Below are positions 7,820 through 14,786 of a DNA stretch of 29,363 bases, piece by piece. Made by a program: the position numbers and the translations under genes. Within the stretch, counting starts at the first letter, position 1, and every line of letters starts with the position of its first letter. The stretch is from contig JAPKCP010000004.1 of assembly GCA_028822885.1 (NCBI GenBank), forward strand, positions 1-29,363, in the 5' to 3' direction. The stretch is from Yoonia sp. Lineage in GTDB: Bacteria > Pseudomonadota > Alphaproteobacteria > Rhodobacterales > Rhodobacteraceae. The notes below the pieces were generated by a model. It saw nothing but the letters and a program-made list of their open reading frames with translations, did no database searches and had not been told where the DNA came from.

Positions 7820-8761
7820 ATGGATTGGGTCTATGTTATCGTTGGCTTGGTAATCCTGCTTTTGGCGGGTGATAGCCTTGTCAAAGGGGCGGTGAATTTG
7901 TCGCTGCGATTGGGCGTGCCTGCGTTGATCGTGTCGCTGACAATCGTGGCCTTTGGAACCTCTGCGCCAGAACTACTGATCTCAATCCAAGCCATTATGG
8001 ACGGCGTGCCTGGCCTTGCCCTTGGGAACGTCGTTGGATCGAATACAGCTAATGTCTTGTTGGTGTTGAGTATTCCGGCACTTTTGGCCACGATGCATAC
8101 GAGCGAATGTGACACACGCAACAGTTATCTCCAGATGATTGCGGCTAGCGTCTTGTTCATCGCTCTGTGTTCCATCGGTGAGTTTACATGGGTTAGTGGG
8201 ATTATCCTGCTTGCGGCCCTCGCAGCGATGCTGACTTACGCAGCAATGTGCGCCAACAAACATCGCAAACAGGCTGACGACGTAGAAGAAGAACTCGAAG
8301 GTGCTGATTCAAGTCTGGGCTGGGGTAAGATCAGTTTGTTTCTGGTGCTTGGCCTGATTGGCCTGCCATTGGGCGCGTCCTTGTTGGTTGATGGGTCTGT
8401 GAACATCGCGCGTCAATTCGGTATCTCTGAAACGGTCATTGGCCTGACATTGATTGCCATCGGCACGTCATTACCTGAACTCGCCACAACCGTTATGGCA
8501 GCGCTTCGTCGCCAAGCAGACGTGGCATTGGGCAACGTCATCGGCTCCAACATGTTCAACTTGTTGGGCATCATGGGTGTTGCATCGCTTGTTGGGACCA
8601 TTCCTGTCGACCCACAATTCCTGCGCTTTGATCTTTGGGTCATGCTGGGGGCGTCACTGCTGCTAATCCCGTTCGTATTTATGAAGGTCGATATTACCCG
8701 CACTTGGGGCGCGATCCTAGCGGCCCTTTATGTGGCTTACCTTCTGTTCGTCCTCGTCTAA
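7820..8761 (+). CDS. Calcium/sodium antiporter (CaCA family, YrbG-like)
   Basis: A 313-residue inner membrane exchanger of the Ca2+:cation antiporter superfamily. The two inverted alpha-repeats are clear: GTSAPE (46-51) with GNVVGSN (69-75), and GTSLPE (215-220) with GNVIGSN (238-244). Each half has about five membrane segments, and a short acidic cytoplasmic loop (150-165, DDVEEELEGAD) joins them. The conserved acidic residues Glu51 and Glu220 are the expected ion ligands. Length equals the usual YrbG size. The gene starts at the ATG at 7820 and its TAA overlaps the start of the SDR gene (TAATG). Na+ as coupling ion is inferred from family. Confidence 0.93.
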   Translation: MDWVYVIVGLVILLLAGDSLVKGAVNLSLRLGVPALIVSLTIVAFGTSAPELLISIQAIMDGVPGLALGNVVGSNTANVLLVLSIPALLATMHTSECDTRNSYLQMIAASVLFIALCSIGEFTWVSGIILLAALAAMLTYAAMCANKHRKQADDVEEELEGADSSLGWGKISLFLVLGLIGLPLGASLLVDGSVNIARQFGISETVIGLTLIAIGTSLPELATTVMAALRRQADVALGNVIGSNMFNLLGIMGVASLVGTIPVDPQFLRFDLWVMLGASLLLIPFVFMKVDITRTWGAILAALYVAYLLFVLV

Positions 8762-9537
8762 TGCCAGCTGCTTTGGTCACAGGCGCTGGGGCAAGACTGG
8801 GCCGTGCGATGGCGCTGTATCTGGCTGGGCGTGGGTTTGATGTGGCTGTTCACTATGCGACCTCTGAAAAAGCTGCCCAAGCTGTAGTGGATGAGATCAC
8901 AGCAATGGGGTGCCGGGCCATCGCAGTGCAGGCTGACCTGTTGAACGAAGACGCAATGCAAAGTTTGGTGCCAAAAGCCGTTGCGGCGTTAGGTCCACTT
9001 TGTGTTCTGGTGAACAACGCGTCCATCTTTGAGCATGACAGCATCGCGAGCAACACCCGCGACAGTTGGGACCGGCATATGGACTGCAATCTACGCGCGC
9101 CATTTGTGTTGACGCAGGCCTTCGCCGCGCAAGCACCTGACCTAATATTGGATCAAAACGGAGAGCCTGTTGCACAAGCGCTGGTGGTCAATTTGCTCGA
9201 TCAGCGGGTCCACAAGCTCACGCCTGAATTTGCGTCCTACACGATCGCTAAAATGGGCCTCTGGGCGCTGACACAGACGGCTGCTCAAGGTCTTGCGCCA
9301 CGTGTGCGGGTAAATGGAATTGGACCGGGGCCAACCCTGCAGGGTGCGCGCCAAACAGTGGCACAGTTTGGCCAGCAGCGGGCGTCCACAATCCTGCAAC
9401 GGGGTGCGAACCCCGATGACATTACAGCGGCGTTAGGGTACTTTTTAGATGCCAAAGCCGTGACTGGACAGATGTTAAGTGTCGATGGTGGTCAGCATTT
9501 GGCGTGGGACACACCTGACGTAAGGGGAGTTGAGTAG
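8761..9537 (+). CDS. SDR oxidoreductase, pteridine reductase type (PTR1/FolM-like)
   Basis: A 258-residue short-chain dehydrogenase. The ATG at 8761 overlaps the antiporter stop by one base. Two details separate it from ordinary SDRs and match pteridine reductases. The cofactor motif is TGAGARLG (7-14), the TGxxxRxG form that favours NADPH. The usual catalytic Ser is replaced by Asp147 (NLLDQRV), 13 residues before Tyr160 and followed by Lys164, the same spacing as the Asp-Tyr-Lys set of Leishmania PTR1. NNAS is at 85-88 and GQMLSVDGGQ near the C-terminus. It probably reduces dihydropterin or dihydrofolate in the cytoplasm. Other folate genes are not visible in the window, so the natural substrate is uncertain. 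Confidence 0.88.
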   Translation: MPAALVTGAGARLGRAMALYLAGRGFDVAVHYATSEKAAQAVVDEITAMGCRAIAVQADLLNEDAMQSLVPKAVAALGPLCVLVNNASIFEHDSIASNTRDSWDRHMDCNLRAPFVLTQAFAAQAPDLILDQNGEPVAQALVVNLLDQRVHKLTPEFASYTIAKMGLWALTQTAAQGLAPRVRVNGIGPGPTLQGARQTVAQFGQQRASTILQRGANPDDITAALGYFLDAKAVTGQMLSVDGGQHLAWDTPDVRGVE

Positions 9538-9633
9538 GGCGAAGGTCTCCAAAAATGTGACTCTCATGGGAAAGTTGTGCACTTTGCCTTCACGGCGTTC
9601 ATGAAGGTAAATATTTTGTGAATGAAATCAATA

Positions 9634-9651
9634 ATTTACTGATCAGTAAAT
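9634..9651. promoter_or_regulatory. Perfect 18-bp palindrome, possible operator
   Basis: ATTTACTGATCAGTAAAT is its own reverse complement over all 18 bases and lies in the AT-rich stretch between the SDR gene and uvrC. Length and symmetry suit a dimeric repressor such as a TetR-family protein, but no such regulator is encoded in the window. With no loop it is unlikely to be a terminator. Confidence 0.5.
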
Positions 9652-9762
9652 AAAATATACTTTCAAAACAACGCGCTATTAATGTGCTTAAAAATCAGGC
9701 AGTTGGATGAATGCCCTTAAATGCAACGAAAATTTCGACATATTGACGTTTTGCCCACGGAG

Positions 9763-9771
9763 TTATCCACA
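9763..9771 (+). promoter_or_regulatory. DnaA box (consensus TTATCCACA)
   Basis: The nonamer TTATCCACA is an exact match to the high-affinity DnaA box and lies 78 bases before the uvrC start, next to an AT-rich stretch. It may reflect DnaA control of uvrC, DnaA titration, or part of an origin; a single exact box can also arise by chance in about 30 kb. Confidence 0.5.
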
Positions 9772-9848
9772 AGTTCGGTGGATGTCTTTGGTCTTGTTTT
9801 GTGTATGCTGCCAGTGCCTAGGCGGACAGAATCACGGAGCTGTGAACG

Positions 9849-11717
9849 ATGAGTGACCCTGATGCCAAGGCTGTCACTGGATATGATCGAATCCACGGGT
9901 ACCTGAAGACTATCGATAGCTCCCCTGGTGTGTATCGGATGTTGGATGGGGACAGCCGCGTTCTGTATGTTGGTAAGGCCCGCAATCTGCGGAACCGCGT
10001 CACGAGTTATTCCCGTCCATCGGCCCAGCATTCGGGTCGTATCACCCGGATGATTCGCGAAACTGCATCGATGATGTTCCTGACCACACGGACTGAAACC
10101 GAAGCGCTGCTGTTAGAGCAGAACCTGATCAAGCAGCTGAAACCACGTTACAATGTGCTGTTGCGTGACGATAAGTCATTCCCGAATATTCTGGTCTCTA
10201 AAAGCCACGGCTTTCCGCAACTCAAGAAACATCGCGGTGCAAAGAAAGAGGTCGGCAATTACTATGGCCCCTTTGCCAGTGCAGGTGCCGTGAACCGGAC
10301 GCTGAACCAATTGCAGCGGGTTTTCCAGATACGCAATTGCACCGACAGCGACTTTGAAACGCGCACGCGGCCTTGTTTGCAGTATCAGATCAAGCGATGC
10401 TCTGGCCCATGCTGCGGGTTGATTGCAGAGGATGCCTATGCCGCGACTGTTGCGGATGCTGAAAAGTTCCTCTCGGGTCGCACCAAGGGTATCCAAGAAG
10501 CGCTTGCCGCTCAAATGGGTGCGGCGTCCGAGGCGATGGAATTTGAGCGCGCGGCTGCTTTGCGTGATCGCATTAAAGCTTTGACCCAAGTGCAATCTGC
10601 CCAAGGCATCAATCCGCAAAACACGGAAGAGGCAGACGTGATCGCGCTGCATGTGGATGGCGGGCAAGCCTGCGTGCAGGTATTCTTTATTCGGGCGAAC
10701 CAGAACTGGGGCAACCACGACTACTATCCGCGCATCAGTGGTGAAGAAGATATGGCTGAGATTATGGAAGCGTTTGTGGGGCAGTTTTACGCGGATCGAG
10801 AGCCGCCCAAAGTTTTGCTACTATCGCATGGTTTAGACAACGACGATCTCATGGCGTTGGCTTTGGCTGAAAAAGCAGGCCGCAAGATTGAGATCATTGT
10901 GCCGCAACGCGGTGAAAAGGCGGAACTCGTTTCTGGTGCGTCGCGTAATGCCCGCGAAAGTCTCGCGCGTAAAATGGCTGAGACCGCAACGCAAAGCCGG
11001 TTGCTGAAAGGCTTAGCAGAGGCGTTTTTATTGCCTGAACCGCCCAAGCGGATTGAGGTTTATGACAACTCTCACATTTCAGGGGCGCACGCTGTCGGTG
11101 CGATGGTAGTAGCGGGACCTGAGGGGTTTGAGAAAAGCCATTACCGCAAGTTTAACATCAAGGGTGACGATCTAACGCCGGGCGATGACTTTGGTATGAT
11201 GAAAGAGGTGATGACTCGTCGTTTTCAACGCCTCATCAAAGAAGACCCAGAGCGTAAAAGTGGCTCTTGGCCTGATTTGTTGTTGATCGACGGGGGTGCC
11301 GGGCAGGTGTCTTCGGTGCGTGAAATAATGGATGCGCTTGGCGTCAGCGATATTGCGATGGTTGGTGTGGCCAAAGGCGAAGACCGTGATGCCGGGAAAG
11401 AGGTGTTTTATCGGACCGGGAAACCCGTCATGGCGTTGCGCCACAACGACCCAGTTTTATACTTTATTCAGAGGATGCGAGATGAAGTTCACCGCTTTGC
11501 CATTGGAACCCACCGCGCCAAGCGGGCCAAAGCGATGAGCGCAAATCCGCTGGATGATGTGCCGGGCGTGGGCGCTGCACGAAAACGCGCGTTGTTGGCA
11601 CATTTTGGGTCAGCGAAGGCAGTCGCGCGGGCAAATTTTGCAGATTTGAAGGCTGTTGAGGGTGTGTCGGGTAATATGGCCCAAACGATCTACGATTTTT
11701 TCCACGAAAATGGCTGA
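9849..11717 (+). CDS. uvrC: UvrABC system subunit C, dual-incision excinuclease
   Basis: A 622-residue UvrC, which makes both incisions in nucleotide excision repair after loading by UvrB. The GIY-YIG nuclease (residues about 25-105) has GVY at 27-29 and LYVGKA at 39-44 for the 3' cut. Cys164, Cys176, Cys184 and Cys188 have the same spacing (12, 8, 4) as the four cysteines that bind the iron-sulfur cluster in E. coli UvrC. The UVR segment that contacts UvrB lies near 210-245. The RNase H-like domain for the 5' cut has DNSH (406-409), DGG (481-483) and His548. Tandem helix-hairpin-helix motifs (PGVGAARKRALL, then VEGVSGNMAQTI) end the protein. All domains are intact. It starts at the ATG at 9849, and pgsA, moaD and moaE follow on the same strand. 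Confidence 0.97.
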   Translation: MSDPDAKAVTGYDRIHGYLKTIDSSPGVYRMLDGDSRVLYVGKARNLRNRVTSYSRPSAQHSGRITRMIRETASMMFLTTRTETEALLLEQNLIKQLKPRYNVLLRDDKSFPNILVSKSHGFPQLKKHRGAKKEVGNYYGPFASAGAVNRTLNQLQRVFQIRNCTDSDFETRTRPCLQYQIKRCSGPCCGLIAEDAYAATVADAEKFLSGRTKGIQEALAAQMGAASEAMEFERAAALRDRIKALTQVQSAQGINPQNTEEADVIALHVDGGQACVQVFFIRANQNWGNHDYYPRISGEEDMAEIMEAFVGQFYADREPPKVLLLSHGLDNDDLMALALAEKAGRKIEIIVPQRGEKAELVSGASRNARESLARKMAETATQSRLLKGLAEAFLLPEPPKRIEVYDNSHISGAHAVGAMVVAGPEGFEKSHYRKFNIKGDDLTPGDDFGMMKEVMTRRFQRLIKEDPERKSGSWPDLLLIDGGAGQVSSVREIMDALGVSDIAMVGVAKGEDRDAGKEVFYRTGKPVMALRHNDPVLYFIQRMRDEVHRFAIGTHRAKRAKAMSANPLDDVPGVGAARKRALLAHFGSAKAVARANFADLKAVEGVSGNMAQTIYDFFHENG

Positions 11718-11746
11718 GTAATTTACGATTTTTCACGAAAAATCAT
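11691..11746. repeat. Imperfect direct repeat across the uvrC stop, second copy forming a hairpin
   Basis: TACGATTTTTTCCACGAAAA (from 11691, inside the last uvrC codons) recurs 33 bases later from 11724 with two deletions/substitutions, after the stop codon. The second copy contains a 7-bp stem (GATTTTT at 11727-11733, AAAAATC at 11738-11744, loop CACG). It looks like a local duplication that created a stem-loop in the untranslated region. Confidence 0.6.
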
Positions 11747-11747
11747 G

Positions 11748-11795
11748 TCGGGGGCCAGCCCCCGAACCCCCGGGATATTAAAGGAACCAAAGAAA
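11748..11795. repeat. Rhodobacteraceae intergenic G/C dyad element
   Basis: TCGGGGGCCAGCCCCCGA (11748-11765) is a perfect dyad followed by ACCCCCGGGATATT and an A-rich purine tract. I recognise this arrangement (dyad, CCCCCGG, ATATT-type box, AAAGAAG-like tail) as a frequent intergenic repeat of Rhodobacteraceae, from memory and not from a search. It has no T tract, so it is not a classical terminator. Confidence 0.55.
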
Positions 11796-11848
11796 CGATA
11801 CGCGGTGTGGCTCTGGCAACTGTTAGCGCGTTTGGTTAGGTAAGTGTT

Positions 11849-12514
11849 ATGCAGTGGAATATTCCAAATATCCTGACGCTTTTGCGTCTTCTTGCAGCCC
11901 CGGGTTTGGTGCTGATGTTTCTTTATTTTTCACGCCCCTACGCGGATTGGTTTGCCCTTATTCTGTTTGTGGTGGCTGCAGTGACTGATTTTATCGACGG
12001 CTACCTTGCGCGCGCATGGAAGCAAGAAAGCAAGTTTGGCGCGATGCTTGATCCGATTGCTGACAAGGCAATGGTTGTGATCGCGCTGGTCGTGATTACC
12101 GGATTTTCGGGTATGAACCCTTGGATTTTGTTGCCTGCGACGGTGATTATTTTCCGTGAGGTTTTTGTGTCCGGTCTGCGCGAATTCTTGGGTGATACCG
12201 CTGGTACGCTTGCAGTCACACCACTTGCGAAATGGAAGACCACTGCACAGATGGCTGCGATATCGTTTTTGTTTGCGAAGGGCGCGTTCGAGCATTTTAT
12301 CATCGAACAGACCATTGGTATGGATCAAACTATCGTTGAGGGCATCATGGATGGCACGATCGCAGATGTTGTCGGCTTGCGTTGGAAAGAACTTGGCTGG
12401 GATGTCAGTTGGTATGGCGGGATCAGTTTACTGTGGATCGCTGCTATCCTAACGTTGATCACGGGCTTGGATTATCTGCGCAAGGCGATGCCATATCTGA
12501 AGGGAGCGAAATAA
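11849..12514 (+). CDS. pgsA: CDP-diacylglycerol--glycerol-3-phosphate 3-phosphatidyltransferase
   Basis: A 221-residue inner membrane enzyme that makes phosphatidylglycerol phosphate, the first committed step to phosphatidylglycerol and cardiolipin. The CDP-alcohol phosphatidyltransferase motif D-x2-D-G-x2-A-R-x8-G-x3-D-x3-D is complete: Asp47, Asp50, Gly51, Ala54, Arg55, Gly64, Asp68 and Asp72. The N-terminus WNIPNILTLLRLLAAP is typical of PgsA. About five to six membrane segments are visible, with a roughly 35-residue insertion of polar sequence near 155-180. An AGG site stands eight bases before the ATG. The gap of 131 bases after uvrC holds two stem-loops, so pgsA could have its own promoter; moaD overlaps its stop by one base. 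Confidence 0.95.
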   Translation: MQWNIPNILTLLRLLAAPGLVLMFLYFSRPYADWFALILFVVAAVTDFIDGYLARAWKQESKFGAMLDPIADKAMVVIALVVITGFSGMNPWILLPATVIIFREVFVSGLREFLGDTAGTLAVTPLAKWKTTAQMAAISFLFAKGAFEHFIIEQTIGMDQTIVEGIMDGTIADVVGLRWKELGWDVSWYGGISLLWIAAILTLITGLDYLRKAMPYLKGAK

Positions 12515-12759
12515 TGGATATCATGTATTTTGCTTGGGTCCGTGAACGGATTGGTTTGCCAAAAGAAACCGTTGATACACAGGCTGCTACAGTGTCCGAT
12601 CTTGTCGCTGAATTGGTTGCCCGAGAAGACCGTTATGCAGCCGCGTTCGCTGATGTTTCAGCCCTGCGTGTAGCACTTGATCAAGAGCTGTCTGATTTCG
12701 ATGCCCCTTTGGCTGGCGTGCGCGAAGTGGCGTTCTTTCCACCGATGACAGGCGGCTAG
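12514..12759 (+). CDS. moaD: Molybdopterin synthase small subunit MoaD
   Basis: An 81-residue ubiquitin-like sulfur carrier. It ends in FFPPMTGG; the C-terminal Gly-Gly is adenylated and thiocarboxylated, then gives its sulfur to precursor Z inside the MoaE complex in molybdopterin synthesis. The start is the ATG at 12514-12516, overlapping the pgsA stop (TAATG); a second in-frame ATG lies three codons later. GGGAG at 12502-12506 serves as ribosome binding site. moaE begins one base after the stop, so both subunits are made together. Confidence 0.95.
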   Translation: MDIMYFAWVRERIGLPKETVDTQAATVSDLVAELVAREDRYAAAFADVSALRVALDQELSDFDAPLAGVREVAFFPPMTGG

Positions 12760-12760
12760 A

Positions 12761-13204
12761 ATGATCATCCGCGTTCAGGAAGGCCATTTTGATGCCGGCG
12801 CTGAACTTAATGCGTTCACCACCGAACGCCCTGATGTGGGTGCCATCGTTACGTTTACAGGCGTTGTACGCGACGTTGCGGGAGGGCTCAAAGGTATGGA
12901 AATCGAACATTATCCGGGCATGACCGCTAAAGCAATCGAGGTGATTGCCGCTGAGGCCCAAACGCGCTGGTCGCTGGCTGATGTTTTGGTCATCCACCGG
13001 TATGGTGTCTTGAAAGCCACTGATCCAATTATGATGGTCGCGACCGCATCCAAACATCGCGCTGACGCCTTTGCGGCCGCTGATTTTTTGATGGATTACC
13101 TCAAATCTCGTGCACCTTTCTGGAAAAAAGAAACGACGGGGAATGGGGCGGCGTGGGTGGACGCCAAGGATGACGACGAGACTGCGTTGAACCGCTGGTT
13201 GTAG
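12761..13204 (+). CDS. moaE: Molybdopterin synthase catalytic subunit MoaE
   Basis: A 147-residue subunit that binds precursor Z and, with thiocarboxylated MoaD, inserts the two dithiolene sulfurs of molybdopterin. Catalytic residues are present: Lys115 and Lys122 (in LKSRAPFWKKE) keep the seven-residue spacing of Lys119 and Lys126 in E. coli MoaE, and Arg37 (FTGVVRDV) and His99-Arg100 (SKHRAD) match the substrate pocket. The hallmark IEHYPGM is at 48-54. It starts one base after moaD stops and ends two bases before the convergent tag gene, with no room for a separate terminator. Confidence 0.95.
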   Translation: MIIRVQEGHFDAGAELNAFTTERPDVGAIVTFTGVVRDVAGGLKGMEIEHYPGMTAKAIEVIAAEAQTRWSLADVLVIHRYGVLKATDPIMMVATASKHRADAFAAADFLMDYLKSRAPFWKKETTGNGAAWVDAKDDDETALNRWL

Positions 13205-13205
13205 C

Positions 13206-13766
13206 TTAGCGTCCGTGCCGGAAGCAGGTCACGATATGGTCGTTAACCAGCCCACAAGCCTCCATGAATGCATAAACGATTGTTGGGCCACAGAACTTGA
13301 ACCCTGCTTTCTTGAGGTCCTTTGACACTTGCACAGACAAAGGGGTTTGGGTTGGCACTTGCGCTGGGCTTTCCCATCTATTCACCAACGGCTTATCGTC
13401 CACATAGGCCCACAGAAACTTATCAAATCCCTGCTCTGCTTCGATCTTTTGCCATGCTTTTGCATTTGTGATCGTCGCCTGTATCTTTCCGCGATGCCTG
13501 ATGATGCCTGCATTGCCAAGCAAGCGTTCCACGTCTTCCTCACCCCATTGCGCGACGATGTTGGGGTCAAATCCGGCAAATGCCTTTCGGAAATTATCGC
13601 GTTTCTTAAGGATTGTGATCCAAGATAAGCCTGCCTGAAACCCATCCAATATCAGTTTTTCCCAAAGTGCCCGGCTGTCGTATTCGGGAACGCCCCATTC
13701 GGTATCGTGGTAGGCCTGATAGATCGGGTTATCGCCGGGCCACCCGCATCGCTCAACCATGATCAT
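13206..13766 (-). CDS. tag: DNA-3-methyladenine glycosylase I
   Basis: A 186-residue base-excision repair glycosylase that removes 3-methyladenine. The structural zinc site of the family is complete: Cys7, His20, His177 and Cys181 (E. coli Cys4, His17, His175, Cys179). The conserved stretch DGFQAGLSWITILKKR (41-56) forms part of the helix-hairpin-helix base pocket; the position of E. coli Glu38 is Asp41 here, a mild change. The third codon is also ATG (13758-13760), and MVERC would align with the E. coli start MERC, so the true protein may be two residues shorter. It diverges from the EAL gene and converges with moaE. Confidence 0.95.
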   Translation of the reverse strand: MIMVERCGWPGDNPIYQAYHDTEWGVPEYDSRALWEKLILDGFQAGLSWITILKKRDNFRKAFAGFDPNIVAQWGEEDVERLLGNAGIIRHRGKIQATITNAKAWQKIEAEQGFDKFLWAYVDDKPLVNRWESPAQVPTQTPLSVQVSKDLKKAGFKFCGPTIVYAFMEACGLVNDHIVTCFRHGR

Positions 13767-13833
13767 TCCAATTTCTTAACTGCATATTAGAGAGTCGTAG
13801 GTCACGATGACGTATCCATGATGAGATGCCAAT

Positions 13834-14628
13834 ATGCTTGCTCCCGCAAATCTTGACGACGACCACCCACTTGATCCGTTTCAGGCTGCAATGGCCAGCC
13901 GCGACAGTGATGTTCTAACACTGGTTCACGACGCACTCGCGGCGGGGCGCACAAAAATGGCTTATCAGCCAATTATGCTGGTAGGTGAGAGGGCGGGTGT
14001 GGCTTTTTACGAAGGGCTAGTTAGGGTTTTAGATGAGGCAGGCCGGGTTATTCCCGCTGCGCATTTTATGTCAGCGATCGGTGAAAATGATCTCGGGCGC
14101 GAGGTTGATTGTACGACTCTGGAACATGCCTTCAAGCTTTTGAGAAGCCGCAAGGATTTGCGCATCTCAATTAACGTCTCAGCCCGGTCATTGGCGGACG
14201 GTAAATGGCGCGACATTCTTGCGCGCGGATTGGCCGACCCGTCAGATGTTGGGAACCGGCTAATCTTCGAAATTTCTGAAACATCCGCGATGGAACTTCA
14301 TGAAGTCATGATCCGCTTTATGGTTGAAATGCAGCCCAAAGGCGTTGCCTTTGCGCTTGATGGCTTCGGGGCTGGGATGACAGCCTTCAGGCATTTAAAG
14401 GAATTCTTTTTCGACCTCGTTAAAATCGACAAAAGTTTTGTGCGCGGTATCCACGATGATCCTGACAATCAGGTTCTCACCGAGGCGTTGATGATGGTTG
14501 CCCATCAGTTTGAAATGTTCGTCGTCGCCGATGGGGTTGAAACGGCCCAAGAGGCCGCATTCATGGCCGATCTTGGGGCCGACTGCCTTCAGGGCTATCA
14601 TTTGGGTGTGCCAAAGTTTGATATTTGA
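13834..14628 (+). CDS. EAL-domain protein with degenerate active site
   Basis: A 264-residue single-domain protein of the EAL (cyclic-di-GMP phosphodiesterase) family, without GGDEF, PAS or membrane segments. Several catalytic positions depart from active enzymes. The name motif is EGL (60-62) and keeps Glu60; Asn114 (INVSARS), Glu146 and Lys197 (LVKIDKSF) are kept. The double Asp of the DDFG loop is Asp176-Gly177 (LDGFGAGM), and AEGVE is ADGVE (Glu to Asp at 233, Glu236 kept). The loss of a metal-binding Asp suggests a non-catalytic c-di-GMP sensor or adaptor, or weak activity. The ATG at 13834 lacks a good Shine-Dalgarno, so the start is not certain. The gene stands alone, divergent from tag. 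Confidence 0.88.
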   Translation: MLAPANLDDDHPLDPFQAAMASRDSDVLTLVHDALAAGRTKMAYQPIMLVGERAGVAFYEGLVRVLDEAGRVIPAAHFMSAIGENDLGREVDCTTLEHAFKLLRSRKDLRISINVSARSLADGKWRDILARGLADPSDVGNRLIFEISETSAMELHEVMIRFMVEMQPKGVAFALDGFGAGMTAFRHLKEFFFDLVKIDKSFVRGIHDDPDNQVLTEALMMVAHQFEMFVVADGVETAQEAAFMADLGADCLQGYHLGVPKFDI

Positions 14629-14786
14629 TTTCCACCATGCGTTCAGAGCAATACGGCATTTATGCGCGGAAATCGCGTTGCCCCTTGGTCATTCACGTCC
14701 TAAACAAGTTTTAACTGGCAGGTGGGCAACCATGACGCGCATGTTATGCCCCAGTCTGTCTGAGGAATAACCTGAGAGGACTAAAT

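Larger units (their letters stand above)
9538..9848. other. 311-base AT-rich gene-free region before uvrC
   Basis: No credible gene is present. The part from about 9590 to 9720 is much richer in A+T than its surroundings. It holds a perfect 18-bp palindrome (9634-9651), a consensus DnaA box (9763-9771) and two one-mismatch DnaA-like boxes on the other strand (9617-9625 and 9683-9691). GANTC sites, the methylation target of CcrM in alphaproteobacteria, occur near 9554 and 9828. The uvrC promoter must lie in the 3' part; TTGACG at 9743-9748 is a possible -35 but I see no convincing -10 at the proper distance. Confidence 0.7.

Noticed and set aside
9679..9692. TTAA-N5-TTAA resembling a CtrA site in the AT-rich region before uvrC
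   Set aside because: The CtrA consensus needs seven bases between the TTAA halves; the spacing here is five.
14648..14725. A 25-codon + strand frame between the EAL gene and phaA
   Set aside because: No ribosome binding site and no overlap or coupling with a neighbour; it fits chance.
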